This document shows positions 8,347 to 14,703 of a stretch of 22,997 bases of DNA, piece after piece (the stretch's first letter is position 1; every line of letters begins with the position of its first letter). The position numbers and the translations under genes were made by a program. This DNA is from Candidatus Woesearchaeota archaeon (GTDB lineage Archaea > Nanoarchaeota > Nanoarchaeia > Woesearchaeales > JAGVZT01): assembly GCA_017608295.1 (NCBI GenBank), contig JAFCGF010000032.1, positions 1 to 22,997 of the forward strand, given 5' to 3'. A model generated the notes under the pieces. That model was not told where the DNA came from, ran no database searches, and saw nothing but the letters and a program-made list of their open reading frames with translations.

Positions 8347-9144
8347 TTAATCTGGGCGCTTTTCGCAAACGTAAATATACTCGCTACTCAGACCAAGTCG
8401 CTCCAAAGCATTTCTCACCCACTCCATTTTGAAACCGTATCCCGAACTGACTGGCCCTTTGAGTACACTTATTATCCTAAAGCCACTCTTTTCAAATTCC
8501 AAACACCATTTAGTCTTTTTCCAAGCTTGAAACTCTTTAAAAACAGTTTTTGAGACACCATGCGGTCGAGGAAGCAATATTCTGTGTAAATTTGACTTGT
8601 ACATGCTCTCCGTCTTCAAATTGTTACCTCTATTATCATCTCTGTCACGATTTGCCTGTGCCATTCCCTCAGAGCCCGCTTGTACATCTCTCAAAACTTT
8701 CCTTAAAACTCGAAACAATATACCAGGATACCACAGAATAATTCGAATTACTGCCGAAAAGGAATTCGGAATGATATGTACTGACAAACCACTTCCTTTC
8801 AAAATGTGATGCACTCCACATAGCGCTCTGCGTGGAAATTCCAGGTGCTCTAACACGTTTGACGAAAAGATCAAATCAAAAAAACCCTCAGGAAACTGTC
8901 TATCAATTTGTTCGGCATCACAGACAACATAGTTGATACTATCATTGCGCTTATCAAATCTGTTAATGTTAAGATCTACGCAATACACATTGTCTGAATA
9001 TTTGCTCAGGATTTTTGACTGGTATCCATCCCCTCCACCCATTTCAAGTATGTTCCCGTAATGTTTTCCATCCAGAACTCCAGAAAGGGCCTCAATCTCT
9101 CTTCGTCTTAAATTATGTATATACCGCTTCCAACCCTCACTCAT
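8347..9144 (-). CDS. Class I SAM-dependent methyltransferase
   Basis: This 265-residue protein has motif I NILEMGGGDGY (31-41), an acidic residue ending strand 2 (Asp57 in YCVDLN), CDAEQI (75-80) for the adenine-binding loop, and FDLIFSSNVLEHL (89-101) as the strand-4 signature, followed by HHILKGSG. This is the ordinary Methyltransf_11-type arrangement. The C-terminal third is basic and aromatic and probably forms the acceptor-binding cap. The start overlaps the upstream GT2 stop by four bases (ATGA), so the two are likely translated together; it may methylate the sugar added by that enzyme. No specificity can be assigned. Confidence 0.85.
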   Translation of the reverse strand: MSEGWKRYIHNLRRREIEALSGVLDGKHYGNILEMGGGDGYQSKILSKYSDNVYCVDLNINRFDKRNDSINYVVCDAEQIDRQFPEGFFDLIFSSNVLEHLEFPRRALCGVHHILKGSGLSVHIIPNSFSAVIRIILWYPGILFRVLRKVLRDVQAGSEGMAQANRDRDDNRGNNLKTESMYKSNLHRILLPRPHGVSKTVFKEFQAWKKTKWCLEFEKSGFRIISVLKGPVSSGYGFKMEWVRNALERLGLSSEYIYVCEKRPD

Positions 9145-10115
9145 TTATTGCCACCGCTAAAAATACCACGACCGGTAATTATTCGATATGATTCTAACAA
9201 GATTTTGTGATATTTTGCTGGAATGCTGGTCATTAAAACCATTAAATAGACTCTGGCTTTTGACCAGCCGTCTATATATCTAAGCGCCTCGAAGAAATAC
9301 CTCTTACTTTCAGGAGATTGACATTTGAGTCCCAGCCGAGCTATCAGCATAAAACACCGACGATAAGCTTCTATACGCTGTTCATTCGACAAATATGCAC
9401 TGTACTCTCGAACAACATTCAAAGAATTCTTTGCACTTTCCAAATTGGCAGCGTTGTTTCCTGAATGATACCTATAGTAAGTCAGCGGCCTGTGTAGAAG
9501 CTTTATCATTCCTTGAGTCTGGTACATCAATTTTACAAGAATGGCAAAATCCTCAACGAATTTGAATGACTCCCTCTCATCAAACAGAACTCCCGAATCC
9601 TTCCTTATCATTAGAGATGATAAAATTGTGCTCTTAATCATGCCAATATTACAGCCAGGTTTTAAAAAAATGTCGTTTCTCAATAATCTATGTTTTAATC
9701 TACTTTTCTCCCCAAACATATGAGCATTGGTCGCCACTCCGATAACATTTGGGTCAAAATTGCGAAGTTGTTCTTCAATCTTATTGGGGTGCCATAAATC
9801 ATCATCATCGCAAAAAGCAATATATTTCCCTCTCGCATTTCTGATCCCCACATTCCTATTGACTGCAATGACGCCATTGTTTGGATTTCGAAAATACCTG
9901 ATCCTTGGATCTTTCAGGCCATTGACATACGTTTCCGTACCGTCTTCCGACATGTTATCCACAATAATCAACTCAAAGTCATCAAATGTCTGGGACAATA
10001 TGGAATCCACTGTCTCTGGCAAAAGGTCCACACGGTTAAAAGTGGGAACGATAACAGACACCATCGGAACTGTCTCTAAATTACCCTTCACCTTTGGGCA
10101 CCTGTCACTCCTCAT
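9141..10115 (-). CDS. Glycosyltransferase family 2 (GT-A fold)
   Basis: The core begins VSVIVPTFNRVDLLPETVDSI, the standard GT2 N-terminal strand and helix, continues with FELIIVDNMSEDGT (nucleotide-binding Asp), and contains the metal-binding FCDDDDLW. Residues after that form a typical acceptor region, giving about 324 residues. I chose the ATG at 10115 because GGGGGT lies four bases upstream and because it overlaps the upstream SDR stop by only 11 bases. An upstream in-frame ATG at 10178 would add 21 residues and a 74-base overlap. The enzyme is an inverting, nucleotide-diphosphate-sugar-dependent transferase, probably of one repeat-unit sugar. Upstream lies the CDP-sugar module, so a CDP-linked donor is possible but unproven. 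Confidence 0.88.
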   Translation of the reverse strand: MRSDRCPKVKGNLETVPMVSVIVPTFNRVDLLPETVDSILSQTFDDFELIIVDNMSEDGTETYVNGLKDPRIRYFRNPNNGVIAVNRNVGIRNARGKYIAFCDDDDLWHPNKIEEQLRNFDPNVIGVATNAHMFGEKSRLKHRLLRNDIFLKPGCNIGMIKSTILSSLMIRKDSGVLFDERESFKFVEDFAILVKLMYQTQGMIKLLHRPLTYYRYHSGNNAANLESAKNSLNVVREYSAYLSNEQRIEAYRRCFMLIARLGLKCQSPESKRYFFEALRYIDGWSKARVYLMVLMTSIPAKYHKILLESYRIITGRGIFSGGNK

Positions 10116-11073
10116 TACGACCCCCAAAAGCCTCGTCACAAAATAAGAGAGTTGAATCAATCGCCCTTTTGATATCACAAGTTAAGGAGAAGCCGGTCGC
10201 TTTTGCTTTTTCCATATCATATTTCAACGCTTCGAATTCTTCATCCCCCCTTGGCTCCAGTCGCTCTATGACAGGCACAAAACCCAGTAAAACCTCACAT
10301 CTTTTTGCAATCAGTCTGGCTAAATCAATTATCCGTATAGAATGTTCTCCGCCAAGGTTAAACAATCCATCCCGACACATTCGCGTTTTCACTTCAAGAA
10401 AGTGTGAAGCAGCCTTTTCCACGTCTTCAAGGGGAATAAAATTCCGTTCTTGTACACCGCTGGAACGGAGTGAAAGCCTTCTTCTTTCAACAGCCTGCCG
10501 ACACAGATCATTCACAACCAGTGTCCACCGATCTGCATATATTGAGTTAGGCGCCCCGATAGCATTGGACAAACGCAAAACCACGCTAGTCAAATCACCG
10601 CTGTCATGGGCAGCCAGGACGAAATCCTCTGCTGTCTTATGGGTGATGGCATAGGGGTGCACAGGTCTGGGAAGCGTGTATTCCGTAATAACCCCTTTTA
10701 GCGGCGTCCCATACACATGGGCTGTAGAAAAATAGATAAACCGCTCCACGCCTGCCTCTTTTGCCGCCTCAAGCAGCCTCAACGTCCCCCGCCCATTCAC
10801 AGCCAAAGCCTTCTCAGGGTCCCTGGCTGAATCGATCTCATTCATTGCAGCCAAATGGATAACATGCTTGGCCCCTGTACATGCGTTTTCAAGGGACGCC
10901 CTGGATTCTAAGTCCATAGGCACAATATCTCCATTTTGCAGCCAGTGTGGCCGCAAAGCATCTTTCCGGCGCGTGCCAACGGAGACATGTAAATCCGCTT
11001 TTTGAGCAAGGTATGCTGAAACCCTGCCGCCGACATAACCCAGGCCCCCGGTAACTAAAACTTTCTCCGCCAT
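10105..11073 (-). CDS. Extended SDR NAD(P)-dependent epimerase/dehydratase/reductase
   Basis: This 322-residue protein has the extended-SDR cofactor motif TGGLGYVGG (8-16), VIHLAAMNE (70-78) and the FSTAHVYG active-site strand (114-121). The catalytic tyrosine region reads Y140-A-I-T-H144-K145, so the canonical lysine position of YxxxK is His and a Lys follows one residue later. A later segment (NFIPLEDVEKAASHFLE) matches the substrate-side helices of sugar-nucleotide SDRs. It sits six bases after the RmlC-like cupin and in the same G+C-richer block as rfbF and rfbG. A good guess is a 4-keto reductase or C4 epimerase finishing a CDP-6-deoxyhexose. Its short overlap with the GT2 gene suggests coupled translation. 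Confidence 0.82.
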   Translation of the reverse strand: MAEKVLVTGGLGYVGGRVSAYLAQKADLHVSVGTRRKDALRPHWLQNGDIVPMDLESRASLENACTGAKHVIHLAAMNEIDSARDPEKALAVNGRGTLRLLEAAKEAGVERFIYFSTAHVYGTPLKGVITEYTLPRPVHPYAITHKTAEDFVLAAHDSGDLTSVVLRLSNAIGAPNSIYADRWTLVVNDLCRQAVERRRLSLRSSGVQERNFIPLEDVEKAASHFLEVKTRMCRDGLFNLGGEHSIRIIDLARLIAKRCEVLLGFVPVIERLEPRGDEEFEALKYDMEKAKATGFSLTCDIKRAIDSTLLFCDEAFGGRNEE

Positions 11074-11079
11074 ATAAGA

Positions 11080-11517
11080 TCAAGACCAGGCATGTGGGAT
11101 TTCCGCAGCAGCGGAGTCAATATTTTCCACCTCATCGGGATCATGGGGCAGGTCCGAACAGTTGACCAAAAGCGCAGGGCCTTTACTGATGCACTTAAAC
11201 CCATACCACACGCTGGCCGGTACCCTGATCAGCTGATACTTCTCCCGCCCCGTCTCAAAAACCGCCACTTCTCCACGAGTCGCGGGACCTTCCCGGTCGT
11301 CATATATTACCAGCCGGATCATCCCCACAGGCACTGCAAAAAGTTGGGTCATAAACCTATGTTTTTTCCATGCCTTAACCACCCCCGGCAACACCTCGGA
11401 AAAATACACCTCCCCGAACTTTTCAAACAGCGCATCATCCGCCCGAAGCATATGCATGACCCTCCCCCGGTCATCCACAAACTGCTTCAAATCCTTTACA
11501 ACAACCCCTTCAATCAT
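11080..11517 (-). CDS. RmlC-like cupin, dTDP-4-dehydrorhamnose 3,5-epimerase family
   Basis: The ATG at 11517 gives a 145-residue single-domain cupin that matches the family from its first residue (MIEGVVVKDLKQFVDDRG). Key segments are RADDALFEKFGEVYFSEV, PGVVKAWKKHR, MIRLVIYDDREGPATRGEV, VPASVWYGFK and NCSDLPHDPDEV. It is shorter than classical RmlC (about 180 residues) and belongs with the short NDP-4-keto-6-deoxyhexose epimerases. In many relatives the KAW segment is followed by His-x-His; here the first His is Lys. The open frame runs upstream to 11826, but those 103 codons overlap repeats and a pseudogene and do not look like protein, so I rejected that start. Placed between rfbG and an SDR gene, it probably epimerises C3 and/or C5 of the CDP-4-keto sugar. 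Confidence 0.82.
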   Translation of the reverse strand: MIEGVVVKDLKQFVDDRGRVMHMLRADDALFEKFGEVYFSEVLPGVVKAWKKHRFMTQLFAVPVGMIRLVIYDDREGPATRGEVAVFETGREKYQLIRVPASVWYGFKCISKGPALLVNCSDLPHDPDEVENIDSAAAEIPHAWS

Positions 11518-11563
11518 AACAGGACGCAGATTTTCGCAGATTATTTGTACCCGTTTGCGACGA

Positions 11564-11762
11564 GATGGAGTGTTGGAGTACTTGAGTATTAAATGAACCT
11601 GAGAAGTCCTAACTATTTCATCTTTCTCTGCCGAATGCGCGTAAGCTTTGTCTGGCGTATACCAGACAAGAAAAATCGACCTAGCCAATGGAGCTAAGAC
11701 GCATGCTTGCGTTACGCCTTGGCCGTGATTTCCATCACTCCAACACTCCAGTAGTCTATCAC
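11564..11762. repeat. Candidate miniature element bounded by inverted octamer quasi-repeats
   Basis: The left end reads GATGGAGT, GTTGGAGT, ACTTGAGT (11564-11587). The right end reads TCCATCAC, TCCAACAC, TCCAGTAG, TCTATCAC (11731-11762), which in the opposite orientation is the same octamer family. The core GGAGTGTTGGAGT at the left pairs with ACTCCAACACTCC at the right. The arrays therefore form terminal inverted repeats around about 145 bases that include an 8-bp hairpin. No transposase or target duplication was recognised; whether this is a mobile element is inference. Confidence 0.55.
11648..11669. other. Perfect 8-bp hairpin
   Basis: TTGTCTGG, a six-base loop CGTATA, then CCAGACAA form an exact inverted repeat in the spacer. 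No run of T follows on either strand, so it does not look like an intrinsic terminator. Confidence 0.6.
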
Positions 11763-11773
11763 TCCGTGAACGG

Positions 11774-12110
11774 TCACCTATCCCCTTCCTCTTCCAAGGC
11801 CTTGCATTTCCTTTCCACCGGTTCAAGGGCCGTTCTTCTGTCCGATATCACATAACCCATCAGCAGCCCCATCCCGCCAAACAATATACCAAAACCCCAC
11901 AAAAGAAGGGTTTTCGAAGATCATCTATCTTTCTCTAAGTAGCAGCACTCAATGTGTCGATTTGTCGCTGAAGCGCCTTCTGCCCCTCTTCCACCTTTGT
12001 CTCCAACCGAATCAGCCACTCTCGGTCCTTTTCTGTAAAATCCCCTGCCTGAGAAACCCGTTGAGTTCCCACCAGGCTTAAAAAAATACCCAAATCAGAG
12101 TTGGTTTCAT
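11774..12110 (-). pseudogene. Decayed coiled-coil/single-membrane-segment protein gene
   Basis: Three reading segments on the minus strand reconstruct one small exported or membrane protein. From the ATG at 12110 comes a hydrophobic leader (MKPTLIWVFF, then LSLVGTQRVSQA), next FTEKDREWLIRLETKVEEGQ with a coiled coil, then RKIDDLRK, then a membrane segment (TLLLWGFGILFGGMGLLMGY) and a charged tail ending at a TGA at 11776-11774. Three lesions interrupt it: one T missing from the seven-base run at 12080-12086, an in-frame TAG at 11937-11935 where a CAG glutamine codon would fit, and one A missing at 11911-11914. The tail also looks short. I recall similar uncharacterised proteins in several environmental Gram-negative genomes, function unknown. 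A 65-codon open frame (12132-11935) is the largest intact piece. Confidence 0.65.
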
Positions 12111-12157
12111 GGCACCCCTCTCTTTTCTTCACGAAACAGACCCCTTAGCACACCCTG

Positions 12158-12192
12158 TCCTCCTTCATCCGTCTTCCGTCCTCTGTCGTCTG
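12158..12192. repeat. Five imperfect 7-bp tandem units
   Basis: On the plus strand the spacer between rfbG and the decayed gene reads TCCTCCT, TCATCCG, TCTTCCG, TCCTCTG, TCGTCTG, all sharing the pattern TCNTCYN. The neighbouring bases 12111-12245 hold no gene that I can support, apart from a repeat copy at the rfbG stop. Confidence 0.65.
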
Positions 12193-12217
12193 AACCCAGT
12201 ACCCAACATTATGCCTG

Positions 12218-12257
12218 ATCCAGAAAATCTGCGTCCATCTACATCCTATTCCACCGC
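12218..12257 (-). repeat. ACGCAGAT-family repeat copy overlapping the end of rfbG
   Basis: On the minus strand GGAATAGGATG, containing the rfbG TAG stop, is followed by GACGCAGATTTTC. The same arrangement occurs at 13432-13444 and 13834-13846. A plus-oriented copy (GACGCAGATTTTC, then GCAGATT) lies at 11523-11542. Confidence 0.6.
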
Positions 12258-13346
12258 CCAAGAGCTTCCATCCTTCATCGCCCTCTCAACATACTCCCCC
12301 AAATCATCCAACGAATGCGTCAGCATTGAATCTCGGCTGTTCTCATAGAAATCCCGATACCACAAGACCGTCTTTTCAATGGCCTGCTTCATCCGCCACA
12401 AAGGTCTCCATTCGAGAAACGCCTGGGCCTTCGAAATATCCAGCTTCAACAGGGTATTCTCATGAAATTGCCCCACCGCTGCCCTGAATTCACAACGTGC
12501 GGCCCCCCATATGCCCTGAATCAACTCCGCCACGTCTCTGACTGACATGACATCTTCACTAGCCGGCCCAAAATTCCAGGCGTCCGCATAGCCATCTTCT
12601 CCAGCTAAAAGCCGACTCCCCAACCACAAATACCCGCTCAAAGGCTCCAGCACATGCTGCCACGGCCGGGTCGCGTTCGGATTTCGTATTTGAACGGTTT
12701 CGCCTTTCCCCGCACATCTCATAATATCCGGTAGCAGCCGATCCGCGGCCCAGTCCCCGCCGCCGATCACGTTTCCGGCTCGCACACTCGCCACCCTGGT
12801 CCGCCCCCCTTCTCCGCTCAGATAGGAACGTCTGTACGCCGAAATAATCATCTCTGCACACGCCTTAGACGCACTGTATGGATCATCCCCCCCAAGCCGA
12901 TCCACCTCCCGGTACCCCCAAGCCCACTCATGATTCTCATAACATTTATCGCTAGTAATGCTGACCAAGGCCTTAATACCAGGCATCCGTCGGCAGGCCT
13001 CTAACACATTCACGGTTCCCATAACGTTCGTCTGCATGGTCTCCACCGGCGATTCATAGGAATACCGCACAATCGGCTGGGCCGCCAAATGAAACACCGC
13101 CTCCGGCCGCACCCGTTCAAACACGCCAACAACCTGCTCCAAGTTACGCACATCCGCTATCACCGTTTCATAATCCAGCCCCAGCAGTGAAAAGTGGTTC
13201 GGTTCCGTAGGCGCAGGGAGCGAATAACCCACCACCTCCGCCCCAAGTTCTCTCAACCACAAACACAGCCATGACCCTTTAAACCCGGTATTCCCAGTCA
13301 CGAGAACTGTTTTACCTTCATATGCATTATTATAAAACAACTTCAT
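12246..13346 (-). CDS. rfbG: CDP-glucose 4,6-dehydratase
   Basis: This 366-residue extended SDR dehydratase converts CDP-D-glucose to CDP-4-keto-6-deoxy-D-glucose. It has the NAD motif TGNTGFKG (17-24), the family-specific FHLAAQPIVRYSY segment (85-96), SITSDKCYEN (129-138) with the dehydratase Thr-Asp-Lys active-site residues, and the catalytic Y157-SAS-K161. RAGNVIGGGDWAADRLLPD and NPNATRPWQHVLEPLSGYL are near-diagnostic for RfbG over dTDP-glucose dehydratases. Length fits the family. It follows rfbF in gene order, separated by a broken GxxExxY gene and repeats. Its TAG stop lies inside a repeat copy. No strong Shine-Dalgarno sequence precedes the ATG. Confidence 0.95.
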   Translation of the reverse strand: MKLFYNNAYEGKTVLVTGNTGFKGSWLCLWLRELGAEVVGYSLPAPTEPNHFSLLGLDYETVIADVRNLEQVVGVFERVRPEAVFHLAAQPIVRYSYESPVETMQTNVMGTVNVLEACRRMPGIKALVSITSDKCYENHEWAWGYREVDRLGGDDPYSASKACAEMIISAYRRSYLSGEGGRTRVASVRAGNVIGGGDWAADRLLPDIMRCAGKGETVQIRNPNATRPWQHVLEPLSGYLWLGSRLLAGEDGYADAWNFGPASEDVMSVRDVAELIQGIWGAARCEFRAAVGQFHENTLLKLDISKAQAFLEWRPLWRMKQAIEKTVLWYRDFYENSRDSMLTHSLDDLGEYVERAMKDGSSWAVE

Positions 13347-13356
13347 ATTTTCACGG

Positions 13357-13444
13357 GGACGCAGATCAACACAGATTTTCAGAATTTTTTGGAAACCAAA
13401 GGAGCATATCCATATGCAGATGCGTAAATCAGCGTCCTATTTCC
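13357..13444. repeat. Inverted pair of ACGCAGAT-family repeats
   Basis: A plus-oriented copy (GGGGACGCAGATC, then CACAGATTTTCAG, 13357-13382) faces a minus-oriented copy (GGAAATAGGACGC, 13444-13432, then GATTTACGCATCTGC) across about 30 bases. The pair fills the spacer between the rfbG start and the end of the broken GxxExxY gene and could fold as a long imperfect hairpin. Confidence 0.6.
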
Positions 13445-13831
13445 TTGCATTGTCAAAGGCCTTCCGCCTGATCTCCGGCTTGGGATCAGAGTTCAAAAGC
13501 AGCCCCACCTCAACATCGGTCGCCTTCAGATAATTCAGCAACTGCGCCTCATGCTCCTCGAACAATCCCTAATGGCCTTGATGTCAACGATCACCTTACC
13601 ATCAACCAAAATATCCGCAAAATACGCCCCTATGACCTCGGCCTTATACAGCACCTTTATCGCATATTGTAGAACCGCACAAATCCCCTCATCCCTGAAC
13701 TCAATCACCATCGCATTTTCATGCACCTTTTCCAGGAATCCATACCTGAGCCTGTTATACACCCGATAAAAAATTTCAATAATTTTCTCAGTGAGTTTCT
13801 TATACTTGAAATCCTGTAAATCTGAGTTCAT
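13437..13831 (-). pseudogene. GxxExxY protein gene, frameshifted
   Basis: The first frame (13831 to about 13567) encodes a GxxExxY-family protein: YRVYNRLRYGFLEKVHENAM, where the family motif Gly-x-x-Glu-x-x-Tyr appears as G-F-L-E-K-V-H, then YFADILVDGKVIVDIKAIRD. In this frame the protein ends after CSRSMRRSC. Adding one T to GATTGTT (13561-13567) restores LFEEHEAQLLNYLKATDVEVGLLLN, then DPKPEIRRKAFDNARK and a TAG at 13439-13437, the expected family C-terminus of about 130 residues. The gene is therefore one base short of intact, or the base is a sequencing error. GxxExxY proteins are nuclease-fold-like and of unknown function, and often lie among dispersed intergenic repeats. The gene is flanked by 13-base direct copies (GCGTCCTATTTCC on plus). 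It interrupts an otherwise standard rfbF-rfbG pair. Confidence 0.8.
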
Positions 13832-13833
13832 CT

Positions 13834-13846
13834 GCGTCCTATTTCC
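13834..13846. repeat. 13-bp direct repeat, rfbF-side copy
   Basis: GCGTCCTATTTCC here is identical to 13432-13444. On the minus strand both copies read GGAAATAGGACGC and supply the TAG stop: of rfbF here, and of the restored GxxExxY frame at the other copy. Confidence 0.8.
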
Positions 13847-14636
13847 ATACCATCCATGGCGCTTTCCTTTCTCTCACAAGCCGATCCAGATAATCCCGCT
13901 CCCTCACGTTATCCATACACTGCCAAAACCCATCATGCCGATACGCCCGCAGTTCCCCTTCCTTTGCCATCTCCTGCAACGGCCCAAATTCAAAATCACA
14001 CCCCTCCTCCTCACTCAAATACTCCAGCATCTTCCTGTCAAAAACAAAAAACCCGCCATTGATATACCCGCTCCCCATCTGTGGTTTTTCCTCAAACTCT
14101 CGCACCTCATCCCCTTCCAGCAGCAACTCCCCAAACCGAGACGGAGGGTGCACCGCACTCACCGTCCCCACACACTCATGCCTCTTGTGAAACGCCACTA
14201 GCTCATTCAAATCCAGATTCGAAACCCCATCCCCATAGGTCAAATGAAACGCATCCCCTTCAATATATTTCTCCAGCCGCTTGATCCGCCCACCTTTCAG
14301 CGTTCGCTCCCCCGTATCCACAAACTTGATCTCCCAATCCACTTCATTGGAATGATTAAAATACTCAGGACTGGTCTGCGGATCCATTTTCAGCATAAAA
14401 TCGCTTCCGGTGAGCCGGTAATTCAAGAAAAACTGCTTGATCTGTTCCCCCTTATACCCCAACGCCAGCACAAACCGCTTAAACCCAAAATGACTGTAAG
14501 TCATCATTATATGCCACAAAATCGGCATCCCCCCGATCTCCACCATAGGCTTGGGCTTCAAATAGGTCTCTTCACTCAACCGCGTTCCTCTGCCACCGCA
14601 CAGTATCACTACGTCCATAGTTAATCGTTTAGGCAT
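13839..14636 (-). CDS. rfbF: Glucose-1-phosphate cytidylyltransferase
   Basis: This 265-residue protein makes CDP-D-glucose from CTP and glucose-1-phosphate, the first step of the CDP-sugar branch. It has the nucleotidyltransferase signature VVILCGGRGTRL (9-20), ETYLKPKPMVEIGGMPILWHIM with the Lys-Pro-Lys-Pro-Met-Val contact typical of RfbF, YGDGVSNLDL for the metal-bound Asp, and GYINGGFFVFD. The C-terminal WQCMDNVRERDYLDRL is also characteristic. Met7 (ATG at 14618) is an alternative start nearer the domain; neither ATG has a strong ribosome site. It heads the G+C-richer block, and its stop lies within a repeat copy. Confidence 0.95.
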   Translation of the reverse strand: MPKRLTMDVVILCGGRGTRLSEETYLKPKPMVEIGGMPILWHIMMTYSHFGFKRFVLALGYKGEQIKQFFLNYRLTGSDFMLKMDPQTSPEYFNHSNEVDWEIKFVDTGERTLKGGRIKRLEKYIEGDAFHLTYGDGVSNLDLNELVAFHKRHECVGTVSAVHPPSRFGELLLEGDEVREFEEKPQMGSGYINGGFFVFDRKMLEYLSEEEGCDFEFGPLQEMAKEGELRAYRHDGFWQCMDNVRERDYLDRLVRERKAPWMVWK

Positions 14637-14703
14637 TATAGATCTGTGGTCAAGGCATTTACTCAGATGCAGGACATTCCCGCATTACTCCGAATTATGC
14701 TTT

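Larger units (their letters stand above)
11518..11773. other. Gene-free spacer with repeats upstream of the cupin gene
   Basis: No coding sequence is convincing here. It contains an ACGCAGAT-type repeat copy (11523-11542), an array of octamers at 11564-11587, a hairpin at 11648-11669 and an inverted octamer array at 11731-11762. It joins the cupin gene to the tail of a decayed gene. Confidence 0.7.

Noticed and set aside
10116..10178. Longer start of the GT2 gene at 10178
   Set aside because: It needs a 74-base overlap with the SDR gene, while the ATG at 10115 has GGGGGT upstream and an 11-base overlap.
10094..10654. 186-codon plus-strand frame
   Set aside because: It is a shadow antisense to the SDR gene, whose motifs are clear; the translation shows no domain.
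11648..11669. Hairpin as intrinsic terminator
   Set aside because: No T-run follows on either strand.
11564..11762. Reading the octamer and heptamer arrays as a CRISPR
   Set aside because: Units are 7-8 bases, contiguous and inverted; there are no spacers and no cas genes.
11518..11826. N-terminal extension of the cupin gene to an ATG at 11826 (248 residues)
   Set aside because: The extra 103 codons cross octamer repeats, a hairpin and the tail of a pseudogene, and the family's normal N-terminus begins at the ATG at 11517.
12559..12861. 100-codon minus-strand frame
   Set aside because: It lies in another frame of rfbG, which has unambiguous dehydratase motifs.
13791..14201. 136-codon Pro/His-rich plus-strand frame
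   Set aside because: It is antisense to rfbF; the Pro/His bias is the usual shadow of Gly/Trp/Glu codons.
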